A stretch of 9,715 bases of DNA from Candidatus Poribacteria bacterium (lineage in GTDB: Bacteria > Abyssobacteria > SURF-5): positions 1 to 9,715 of the forward strand of contig JACRIR010000064.1 in NCBI GenBank assembly GCA_016215705.1. Direction: 5' to 3'. The position numbers were made by a program, and so were the translations under genes. Within the stretch, counting starts at the first letter, position 1. The number at the start of each line of letters is the position of its first letter. Positions 1 through 6,067 of the stretch are shown here, piece after piece. The notes beneath the pieces were generated by a model. It worked only from the letters and a program-made list of their open reading frames with translations, was not told the DNA's origin and ran no database searches.

Positions 1-120
1 GCCTTTGAACTTTCGCCTTTCGCCTTCCTTCTTGCAGGCGTGGTGGGGGACCGGAGGCAGCCGCTTGTCTTCACAGTTCAAAACATGCGCGCGGGAAGGA
101 GCGCATGGCCAAACAATCAA

Positions 121-140
121 CTCCACGCCCGGGCGTGGAG
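121..140. repeat. Perfect 20-bp palindrome
   Basis: CTCCACGCCC is followed directly by its exact reverse complement GGGCGTGGAG, with no spacer. The bases just outside do not pair. With no loop it would form a poor RNA hairpin and no U-tract follows, so it is unlikely to be a terminator. It could be a protein-binding site or one copy of a dispersed palindromic element. Only one copy is in the window, so this cannot be settled here. Confidence 0.7.
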
Positions 141-200
141 CACCAGGCTTCTTAGTCGCACAACTTATGATTCCTGTGACGTATTTTGCAGGCTTATTCC

Positions 201-284
201 GTAGGGGCGACCCGCCGGGTCGCCCGCAAGAGACGTATTCTTTAGGCGTACCCTGTAGCGGCGACTCGATGATGCGCCCGCAAG
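201..284. repeat. Hairpin-type repeat and its degenerate second copy
   Basis: At 205-225, GGGCGACCCG and CGGGTCGCCC form a perfect inverted repeat around the single base C215. The 30-nt unit 201-230 (from GTAGG to GCAAG) is echoed 54 nt downstream at 255-284 with 23 of 30 positions identical. The second copy keeps the outer ends, GTAG and CGCCCGCAAG, but its palindromic centre is ruined. This looks like two insertions, or a duplication, of a REP-like dispersed element, one intact and one decayed. No transposase is nearby. Confidence 0.65.
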
Positions 285-457
285 AAATGCACTGTATATG
301 CGAATTTATTCGCACGCTTTCAGCCGATGCCAGCAATGGAAACCGAAGGCGAAGCCCGAAAGGAAAAAGACCAAAGGAAACTTTGCGAAGCACGCGGCGC
401 ATGTAGCTCACAGTTGGTTGGTCCACTATTCACAGTTCCAAAGACCAGCCAATTGGC

Positions 458-597
458 AACCGTAAACCGTAAACCGCAAACCGTAGATCGTAGGCCGTAG
501 ATCGTAGATCGTGAACCATGAACCACGAACCGTAAACCATGAACCGTAAACCATGAACCATAAACCATGAACCATAAACCATAAACCATAAACCATC
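458..597. repeat. 20-unit heptanucleotide tandem array
   Basis: Exactly twenty 7-nt units run without a break. Variants are AACCGTA, AACCGCA, GATCGTA, GGCCGTA, GATCGTG, AACCATG, AACCACG, AACCATA and a final AACCATC. Apart from the last base of the last unit, every difference between units is a transition, so all units follow the pattern RRYYRYR. AACCGTA types dominate the left end, GATCGTA types the middle and AACCATA types the right end, as expected if the array grew by local duplication. The antisense strand stays open through it and gives a spurious heptapeptide repeat. It resembles the STRR heptamer arrays known from cyanobacteria in form, not sequence. Confidence 0.9.
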
Positions 598-768
598 TAA
601 CACGTACTACGCTCTTTTGGAGTCTCTCCATGAATTCGCGCAATTGGTGGTCCATGTTATCATACTATTAGTATATTATATTTCAGTGTCTGTGATGTTG
701 TTATTATCATATAAAATACTGTAGATGAGCATGTTATGCATAGAATGAAGCTTTTCATGATCTCCCTC
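598..768. other. AT-rich leader upstream of the regulator promoter
   Basis: From about 655 the composition becomes markedly AT-rich compared with the rest of the window. The stretch contains the 13-mer at 662-674 discussed as a possible operator, plus several TATAAA-like strings. No open frame with a ribosome binding site is present. It most likely serves as the regulatory region of the TetR gene. Confidence 0.5.
662..674. promoter_or_regulatory. Candidate upstream operator (13-mer, copy 1)
   Basis: ATACTATTAGTAT is a perfect inverted repeat: ATACTA and TAGTAT around a single T. A copy differing at one base, ATAATATTAGTAT, lies at 793-805 over the -10 box and expected start of the regulator promoter. 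TetR proteins usually bind short inverted repeats in their own promoter region, so the pair is a reasonable candidate for autoregulation. The AT-rich context raises the chance of coincidence. Confidence 0.35.
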
Positions 769-797
769 TTGACGAATATGAATTAGTGATGTATAAT
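769..797 (+). promoter_or_regulatory. Sigma70-type promoter for the TetR gene
   Basis: A -35 box TTGACG (769-774, five of six consensus bases) is separated by exactly 17 nt from a perfect -10 box TATAAT (792-797). Transcription would start near 804, about 30 nt upstream of the regulator's ATG. A second TATAAT at 803-808 has no comparable -35 box. This is the only strong promoter I can see in the window, so it may drive the regulator and, by read-through, the enzyme genes behind it. Confidence 0.75.
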
Positions 798-805
798 ATT
801 AGTAT
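793..805. promoter_or_regulatory. Candidate operator overlapping -10 and start (copy 2)
   Basis: ATAATATTAGTAT matches the 662-674 palindrome at 12 of 13 positions. It covers most of the -10 box and the predicted start site, where a bound repressor would block RNA polymerase. Binding by the adjacent TetR protein is inferred from position and symmetry alone. Confidence 0.4.
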
Positions 806-818
806 AATAGCGCCGGGT

Positions 819-825
819 AAGGAGG
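819..825 (+). promoter_or_regulatory. Ribosome binding site of the TetR gene
   Basis: AAGGAGG is a full-strength Shine-Dalgarno sequence 9 nt upstream of the ATG at 835. It fixes that ATG as the start. Confidence 0.8.
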
Positions 826-834
826 GAAAACAGA

Positions 835-1467
835 ATGAGTGTTCGGCTTCGCGGGGAACAGGGAAGAAGAGAAAGATGGCAACAGATAGTTGACGCCGCG
901 CGAAAAGTGTTTCTTGAAAAAGGATATGAGCGGACGACTATCGAGGACGTAGAACAGGCCAGTGGTGTCACCCGCGGCACAATCTACTACCATTTCAAGG
1001 GAAAAGAAGAGATATATATATCGGTTCTCTCCTGTGGGCTCAGGCTGCTGAGGGATGAACTCAGGTGGACGTTGCGCGACAGGAGCGCAAGCCCCGAAGA
1101 GCTTGTCGGTCGCTTCTTTGACAAATACTGCGAGTTTGCCAGAACCCACAAGGAGTACATGGACATCCTCGACCATTTTCATTCCGGATGGGAAACAGAA
1201 CACGAACTGCCGAAAGACCTGGTCGAAGAGGTCAATCGGTTGTTCTTCGAATGCATCAACGAGGCCGTCTCTGTCGTCGAACTGGGCATAAAGCAGGGTG
1301 TGTTTGCGGTCAAAGACCCGTTCCTCGAAACGTTAATGATGTGGAGCATGGCGTCCAGCGCTCTCAGAAAGACCACCGCAAACCCGAGAACCGCGTTCCT
1401 CGGCGTAAGCTGGGAAACCATGAAGAACGCGCTGAAAGAAAAGATTCTCGCTACGCTTCGACGCTGA
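835..1467 (+). CDS. TetR/AcrR-family transcriptional regulator
   Basis: This 210-residue protein has the usual length of a TetR-family dimeric DNA-binding repressor. The N-terminal domain (about residues 12-60) shows the family signature: a first helix (IVDAARKVFLEKGYERTT), then the helix-turn-helix IEDVEQASGVTRGTIYYHF with its typical YYHFKGKEE end. The remainder (about 65-210) is a helical ligand-binding and dimerisation domain. It is not similar enough to a named subfamily for me to predict the inducer. The ATG at 835 is supported by a strong ribosome binding site and a sigma70-like promoter. The gene stands first in the run of same-strand genes, so it probably controls itself and the glycyl radical enzyme operon. 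That target is inferred from position. The 13-mers at 662 and 793 are candidate operators. Confidence 0.93.
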   Translation: MSVRLRGEQGRRERWQQIVDAARKVFLEKGYERTTIEDVEQASGVTRGTIYYHFKGKEEIYISVLSCGLRLLRDELRWTLRDRSASPEELVGRFFDKYCEFARTHKEYMDILDHFHSGWETEHELPKDLVEEVNRLFFECINEAVSVVELGIKQGVFAVKDPFLETLMMWSMASSALRKTTANPRTAFLGVSWETMKNALKEKILATLRR

Positions 1468-1661
1468 GAGAGGCGAAAGGCAAAAGGGCAGATGCATACA
1501 GATGAGAAGAAAAAGATTTTCACGGGGAGCACGGGGAGTCACGGGGAAGAGAAAAGGCGGCCGCTATTCTCTGCCCCCCTCGGCGTCCTCTGCGGTTCAA
1601 AATCTTTTTGTTAGACAGCAGTGATCCAAAATCCAAAGTCGGTAAGCGGAGGCAGATAACC
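1468..1661. repeat. Intergenic mosaic of several short repeat families
   Basis: The 194-nt gap before the glycyl radical enzyme is built from at least four unrelated short repeats. GCGAAAG and GCAAAAG stand in tandem at 1473-1486, the reverse complement of the CTTTCGC heptamers at 10-23. CACGGGGA occurs three times, starting at 1521, 1530 and 1540. A CTCTGCG-type segment (1566-1599) matches the reverse complement of 9561-9594. Two exact ATCCAAA heptamers lie at 1624-1637. I see no clear promoter or terminator, so the enzyme gene may depend on read-through from the regulator. Confidence 0.7.
1648..1652 (+). promoter_or_regulatory. Ribosome binding site deciding the enzyme start
   Basis: GGAGG lies 9 nt before the ATG at 1662. 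The reading frame is open back to a TTG at 1608, but that 18-codon extension is encoded partly by the ATCCAAA repeat and has no ribosome binding site. The ATG at 1662 is therefore the likely start. Confidence 0.75.
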
Positions 1662-4139
1662 ATGACACAACTAGCCGAAATGACGACGCCGGTTCTATCG
1701 CCGCAAGAAGCAAGGATACAGCAGGGCCTGGGGATCGGGCTCATAAGCAAAGATGCGCAGAAAAAGCGAGTCAGGATTCATAAGATGCTCGAGGGTTTCA
1801 GGGATTTGCCGATACGGCTGAATGTGGAGCGGGCCCGTTTGCTGACGGAATCGTTCAAACAGACCGACGGACAGCCAACGGTGTTGAAATGGGGAAAAGC
1901 TCTGGCGCATATCCTGGCCAACGTTCCCATACATATCGGCGCGAACGAATTAGTTGTCGGAAGCGCCGGACCTCCCGGACGCTTTGCCATTTTGGTTCCT
2001 GAACTGGGCGAGCGCGTCTTCGAGCAGGAGGTTCGCCCAAGCGAACCGGGTGACCGGCTTGTCTTGACAAAGGAGGATGCCAGGGTCATCAATGAAGAAC
2101 TCAAACCCTTCTGGGAAAACAGACAATTCCACAATGCCTACCTTAAGGCCTTGCCCGAGGACACACGCCGCATCGTCGAGTTATTCTGCATCATTACTCC
2201 GACCGGAACCGCCCGTTCAAGCTTGGCATGGAATCACGACTACGAAAAAGTCTTGAGACGCGGCATCAAAGGGATAAGAAAGGAAGCTCAGGAAAGATTG
2301 GCCTCTCTTGATCCGCTCGACCCGAAGAACAAGATAGAGAAAGAGCCTTTCCTGAACGCGGTCATGATCACATGTGACGCGATAGTTGCGTTCGCTCACA
2401 GATATGCGAAGCTGGCAAGGAATCTGGCGGACGAAGAAACGGACAAGGAGAGGAAGAAAGAGCTTCTGGAAATCGCCGAGGTCTGCGAGTGGGTTCCGGA
2501 GAATCCGGCAAGGACATTCCGCGAAGCCGTGCAATCCCAATGGTTCATTCAGACTGTGTCCCGTCTCGAACAGCGTATTGGCGGAACCGTAGGCAACGGC
2601 AGGATCGATCAGTATCTTTATCCATACTATGAAAAGGATGTCGAGGAAGGCCGCCTCACAAAAGACGAAGCGCTTGAACTCCTCGAGTGCCTGTGGATAA
2701 GCATGGCCAGGCACGTGGAACTATACGCCTCGCCAGGCAGCCTGTCCTACACCGACGGTTACGCCCACTGGGAGGCGACGACCATCGGTGGCCTGACCCG
2801 CGACGGGAAAGACGCCACCAATGACTTGTCGTACCTGATGCTGCAATCAAAGAGGGAATTCCCGTTGAGCTATCCCGACCTCGCAGCAAGAATCCACGCC
2901 CAAACACCTGAACCGTTTCTTCACGCAATCTGTGAAACTATAAAAGAAGGGACCGGTTTCCCGAAGCTATTCTTTGACGAAGAAATCATTCCTCTGTTTC
3001 TCGTTAAAGGGGCAAACATCGAGGAAGCGAACGACTACTGCATTACGGGATGCACGGAGCCAAAACTGCCGAATCGCGATGCCGTCAGCACAGGCTGCGC
3101 ATGGACCAATTTAGGGGCGATGCTGGAGATGACCCTGAATGACGGCCGGATGAAACTATTCGGCGACGAGAGATATGGCGTCAGCACGGGCGACCCGAGA
3201 AGATTCACTTCTTACGACGACCTGTGGCAGGCGTTCTGTTGCCAGGGCGAAAACATCATGAAGCATACGTTTGCGCAGCAGTACGTCGCTGACACGCTCA
3301 AGTCGCAGTATATCGCGGCGCCAATGTGCTCGTCGCTGCATGACCTGTGCATGAAAGAATGTAAGGATATCCATTCAGGTCCGATAAAAGACGCTTTGTA
3401 TCTGGGGTATATAGACACAACCGGTTTCGGCACCGTCATCGACTCCCTTGCCGCAATCAAGAAACTCGTGTTCGACGACAAGAAACTGACTATGAATGAG
3501 CTTTTGGAAGCGCTCGATACCAACTTCGAAGGCAAAGAGGCGATACGACAGATGTGCCTCAATGCTCCCAAGTACGGGAACAACGACTCCTATGCCGATT
3601 CGATCGGCCATGATATCGAGGAGTTCTTCGTCGGGCTGGCCCGGAGATATAAGACGGCGTTCGGAGGAGAATTGGATATCCGTTACGCGAACATCACGGC
3701 TCATGTTCCTTTCGGCGCAGTATTGGGGGCCACACCCGACGGCAGAAAAGCGGGTGAGCCGCTGTCTGAAGGCGTGAGCCCATCGCAAGGCGCCGACAAA
3801 AAGGGGCCTACTGCGAGCCTTCTTTCCATTGCAAGAAGCAAGTGCGGAAGCTACAAAGAGCGTGCGGCGCGACTGGTGAACTTGAAGCTGACTCCCTCGA
3901 CAGTTGCTGGCCCCGAAGGAACGAGAAAACTGATGACACTCATCCGGACTGCCTGCGACCTGAAGCTGTGGCACCTGCAATTCAATATCGTCAACAGGGA
4001 CACCTTGATTGCCGCGCAGAACAATCCCGAAAAGTACCGGGACCTGCTCGTGCGCGTCGCCGGCTACAGTGCTTACTTCGTTGACCTCTCACCGCAACTG
4101 CAGGACGAAATCATAAAGCGGAGTGAACACACATTCTAA
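1662..4139 (+). CDS. Glycyl radical enzyme (pyruvate formate-lyase-like), substrate unknown
   Basis: This 825-residue protein is full length for the family of oxygen-sensitive cytoplasmic enzymes that store a radical on a C-terminal glycine and pass it to an active-site cysteine. The N-terminal part carries the family hallmark NVERARLLTESFKQTDGQP. The thiyl loop reads YCITGCTEP, with C464 as the radical cysteine and E466 as the acid/base glutamate of the GCxEP type found in diol, choline, hydroxyproline and related eliminases. The C-terminal loop RVAGYSAYFVDL carries the radical glycine G801. The segment before DYEKVL reads AWNHDYEKVL (N191, H192), which differs from the GHxxPDYEKVL I recall for well-known eliminases, so the substrate may differ too. 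Alternatives include arylacetate decarboxylases or C-S/C-N lyases. No radical-SAM activase and no small subunit lie nearby. An SDR follows after 24 nt, suggesting one transcript. Confidence 0.93.
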   Translation: MTQLAEMTTPVLSPQEARIQQGLGIGLISKDAQKKRVRIHKMLEGFRDLPIRLNVERARLLTESFKQTDGQPTVLKWGKALAHILANVPIHIGANELVVGSAGPPGRFAILVPELGERVFEQEVRPSEPGDRLVLTKEDARVINEELKPFWENRQFHNAYLKALPEDTRRIVELFCIITPTGTARSSLAWNHDYEKVLRRGIKGIRKEAQERLASLDPLDPKNKIEKEPFLNAVMITCDAIVAFAHRYAKLARNLADEETDKERKKELLEIAEVCEWVPENPARTFREAVQSQWFIQTVSRLEQRIGGTVGNGRIDQYLYPYYEKDVEEGRLTKDEALELLECLWISMARHVELYASPGSLSYTDGYAHWEATTIGGLTRDGKDATNDLSYLMLQSKREFPLSYPDLAARIHAQTPEPFLHAICETIKEGTGFPKLFFDEEIIPLFLVKGANIEEANDYCITGCTEPKLPNRDAVSTGCAWTNLGAMLEMTLNDGRMKLFGDERYGVSTGDPRRFTSYDDLWQAFCCQGENIMKHTFAQQYVADTLKSQYIAAPMCSSLHDLCMKECKDIHSGPIKDALYLGYIDTTGFGTVIDSLAAIKKLVFDDKKLTMNELLEALDTNFEGKEAIRQMCLNAPKYGNNDSYADSIGHDIEEFFVGLARRYKTAFGGELDIRYANITAHVPFGAVLGATPDGRKAGEPLSEGVSPSQGADKKGPTASLLSIARSKCGSYKERAARLVNLKLTPSTVAGPEGTRKLMTLIRTACDLKLWHLQFNIVNRDTLIAAQNNPEKYRDLLVRVAGYSAYFVDLSPQLQDEIIKRSEHTF

Positions 4140-4163
4140 CGAAAAGGGAAAGGAATTACTGTC

Positions 4164-4946
4164 ATGGGAGAACTCCAAGATCAAGTTGCCGCTATCACAG
4201 GCGCGGCGTCGGGTATTGATCTCGAAATTGCGCGCCTTTTCTATCAAGAGGGCGCGCAAGTGCTTCTGGTTGACCGCAACGCCGAGGCGCTGAAGAAGGC
4301 CGAATCGGAGTTTCATGACTCCGGGGGCCGCGTGTGTTCTTGTGTTTCGGATGTGACAAAGAGCAACATGGTGGACTCATTCATGGAAGAAGCGGTCCGC
4401 AGGTTCGGCAAACTGGATATTCTTGTAAACGGCGCGGGCCTTCAGCATCGCAGCCCGATCGTGAACTTCACCGATCAAGACTGGCACAAGATATTGGACG
4501 TGCTGCTCCACAGCGTTTTCTATGGGATCAGGGCCGCCGCGCGCCAAATGATCAAACAGCAAACCGGCGGAAAGATAATTACTCTCTCCTCGGCGGCATC
4601 GGTCGTTCCGTGCGGGACAACCGCACCATACTGCACAGCCAAAGCGGCTGTGAACATGCTCACAAAGGTGGCCGCCGTTGAGCTTGGGAAGCACAAAATT
4701 CGTGTCAACGCGATTGCTCCGGGCGAAATCGAAACCCCTTTCATCCAACACTGGCTGGCCAGGCCGATGTGGAAGGAACTGGTGGTCCGCGAGACCCCGC
4801 TCAGACGAATGGGAAAAACAACCGATGTAGCCGAAGCGGCTCTGTTTTTGGCAAGCGATCGCTCGGACTGGGTGAGCGGCCATGTGTTATTCGTTGATGG
4901 CGGCCAGGGGCTCCGGGGCGTAGACTACGAGGAGTTCGGGATATAA
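4164..4946 (+). CDS. Short-chain dehydrogenase/reductase with altered key residues
   Basis: This 260-residue protein belongs to the classical SDR family of NAD(P)(H)-dependent cytoplasmic oxidoreductases. Visible family features are the TGxxxGxx cofactor loop at 12-19, D62 or D63 of the adenine-pocket region, the NGAG motif at 89-92, the catalytic S143, Y156 and K160 (APYCTAK), and the C-terminal VSGHVLFVDGG. Two positions are abnormal. The cofactor loop reads TGAASGID, with Asp19 (codon 4218-4220) in place of the third glycine. The helix normally reading DVNL reads DVLL, with Leu114 (4503-4505) in place of the tetrad asparagine. Either change would be expected to harm an ordinary SDR. The reading frame is otherwise intact, with an AAAGGA-type ribosome binding site. 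It sits 24 nt after the glycyl radical enzyme and probably acts, or once acted, on its product. Confidence 0.88.
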   Translation: MGELQDQVAAITGAASGIDLEIARLFYQEGAQVLLVDRNAEALKKAESEFHDSGGRVCSCVSDVTKSNMVDSFMEEAVRRFGKLDILVNGAGLQHRSPIVNFTDQDWHKILDVLLHSVFYGIRAAARQMIKQQTGGKIITLSSAASVVPCGTTAPYCTAKAAVNMLTKVAAVELGKHKIRVNAIAPGEIETPFIQHWLARPMWKELVVRETPLRRMGKTTDVAEAALFLASDRSDWVSGHVLFVDGGQGLRGVDYEEFGI

Positions 4947-4969
4947 TCCCGTTTCTCAGGAGCAATGTA

Positions 4970-6067
4970 ATGATCCAACGCAAATATAATCCCTCCCTCT
5001 GTCTCGGTGTGGCGATCGGCGCAATCGCTCTCGCATTCGTGCTCGGCATGCTTCGAATAAGAACAGGCATATTCGACGCTGTTGACACACGGACTTCCGA
5101 GATCGCGAATTCGGTCCGCTCGGCTTACCTTACACCTGCCATGCGCGGCCTGACGTGGCTCGGCTACGAGACGGGTCTCATGGTAGTCATCTGTGTCATC
5201 TACTGGCTCGGCTATACCACCGAGGCGCTTGTCTTCATGCTCATGGTTGTGTTCGGACTGGCGCTCAACTCAATTATGAAGGATGTGTTTGCCCTTTCGA
5301 GACCGCCGGACAGTCTGATCACCAAACTCGATGATCCGGGCGGATATGGCTATCCCAGCGGCCATGGCCAGTGGGGAATCCTGTACGCATGGTTGATCTA
5401 TTCGTTCCTGGACAGTTCCCTTAACTCCAGTTTGGCTGTTTGCCGCTTTGGCAATTTGCCGGTTCAAAATCCCAAACTCTCAAACCTCCAAACTTCCAAA
5501 CGTCTTTTCCCCGCTTTCGCCTTTTCCCCATATCCCCCTTTTCTTGTATTGGTCTGCTTGCTTCCCATCCCATTGCTGATCGCAAGCCGCTTGTATCTCG
5601 GCGTGCACTATCTTACGGACACAATCGGCGGGCTCATCTGTGGGGTCGCGCTCGTAGCTGGAGCAACCGGCATTTATTGGTATCTGCGCGACTCCAACGG
5701 ATTGCGCGAGTCGTTGCGGCGCTCGTTTGCGGTCAAGGTCTTGCTTTCGCTCGCGCTCTCCGGCGCTTATTTCGGGCTCTCATGCTTAACGCCGGAAGCT
5801 TTCAAGTATTCAGGCCTGGCCGGTTTCCTTTTCGGTTTTCTTCTAGTCTACCTAATGCTCGGTCTCCGCTGGCGGCCGCGGAACCTGTTGCTTATGGTTG
5901 TTGTGATTGCGGTCGGACTTGCTGTTATGATCGGTTTGAGGCTCGGCCTGGCCGCAATCCTGCCGCAAAACGATTTGGGCAAATACTGCCGATATTTTGT
6001 CACAGGCGTCTATCTGGCGGCTTCACCGCTTTTATTCGTGAAAATGGGACTTCTCGAGAGCGCCTGA
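4970..6067 (+). CDS. PAP2-superfamily membrane phosphatase with repeat-derived insert
   Basis: This 365-residue protein has about ten hydrophobic segments and all three signatures of the type-2 phosphatidic acid phosphatase superfamily: K104-x6-R111-P112, P129-S-G-H132, and S206-R207-x5-H213-x3-D217. H213 is expected to be the phosphorylated nucleophile, with H132 assisting. Members dephosphorylate lipid phosphates or isoprenyl diphosphates at the membrane; the substrate here is unknown. Four more spans follow the catalytic core, a longer C-terminal extension than minimal PAP2 proteins have. Residues of about 149-190, between the second and third motifs, are low-complexity (Ser, Leu, Pro, Phe) and encoded by intergenic-type repeats. 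CAGGAG seven nt before the ATG supports the start. It follows the SDR by 23 nt, so it is probably cotranscribed although its role there is unclear. Confidence 0.88.
   Translation: MIQRKYNPSLCLGVAIGAIALAFVLGMLRIRTGIFDAVDTRTSEIANSVRSAYLTPAMRGLTWLGYETGLMVVICVIYWLGYTTEALVFMLMVVFGLALNSIMKDVFALSRPPDSLITKLDDPGGYGYPSGHGQWGILYAWLIYSFLDSSLNSSLAVCRFGNLPVQNPKLSNLQTSKRLFPAFAFSPYPPFLVLVCLLPIPLLIASRLYLGVHYLTDTIGGLICGVALVAGATGIYWYLRDSNGLRESLRRSFAVKVLLSLALSGAYFGLSCLTPEAFKYSGLAGFLFGFLLVYLMLGLRWRPRNLLLMVVVIAVGLAVMIGLRLGLAAILPQNDLGKYCRYFVTGVYLAASPLLFVKMGLLESA
5414..5535. repeat. Short-repeat cluster inserted in frame in the PAP2 gene
   Basis: Three repeat types follow one another here. TTTGGC and TTTGCC-like units occur at 5430-5461. 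An 8-nt period follows: CAAACTCT, CAAACCTC, CAAACTTC and CAAACG, starting at 5473, 5481, 5489 and 5497, differing only by transitions. Then come pyrimidine heptamers: CTTTTCC at 5504 and 5521, CTTTCGC at 5514. The last family is the one seen at 10-23 and, inverted, at 1473-1486. No stop codon arises, so the cluster is translated as a loop between two catalytic motifs. Confidence 0.75.

Larger units (their letters stand above)
1..457. other. Gene-free stretch with palindromes and short repeats
   Basis: I see no supported gene here. An open frame covers 5-406 on the + strand, but it runs through a 20-bp palindrome and hairpin repeats, has no convincing ribosome binding site, and its translation has no recognisable domain. 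The first 28 nt contain two tandem copies of the heptamer CTTTCGC (10-16 and 17-23). The same heptamer recurs inverted at 1473-1479 and direct at 5514-5520. Palindromic elements at 121-140 and 201-284 are listed separately. The stretch is best read as intergenic, repeat-colonised DNA. Confidence 0.6.

Noticed and set aside
5-406. 133-codon open frame on the + strand
   Set aside because: It crosses the 121-140 palindrome and both copies of the hairpin repeat, has no ribosome binding site or domain, and its composition looks like translated intergenic DNA.
458-597. CRISPR array
   Set aside because: Units are 7 nt with no spacers; there are no cas genes in the window.
320-655. 111-codon open frame on the - strand with a heptapeptide repeat (MVYGLWF-like)
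   Set aside because: The peptide repeat is an automatic result of reading the 7-nt array: three units make 21 nt, and the array contains no stop in that phase. No start signal supports it.
1608-1661. TTG start giving an 843-residue glycyl radical enzyme
   Set aside because: The extra 18 codons are partly encoded by a tandem ATCCAAA repeat and lack a ribosome binding site, whereas the ATG at 1662 has GGAGG at proper spacing.
3375-3980. 201-codon antisense open frame inside the glycyl radical enzyme, and similar ones at 4377-4883 and 8549-9067
   Set aside because: Each lies antisense to a strongly supported coding region, has no domain and is a codon-bias shadow.
1662-4139. Naming the enzyme as a choline lyase, glycerol dehydratase, hydroxyproline dehydratase, arylacetate decarboxylase or pyruvate formate-lyase
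   Set aside because: The visible motifs fix the superfamily but not the substrate, and the neighbours match none of these operons. A tree with characterised members would be needed.
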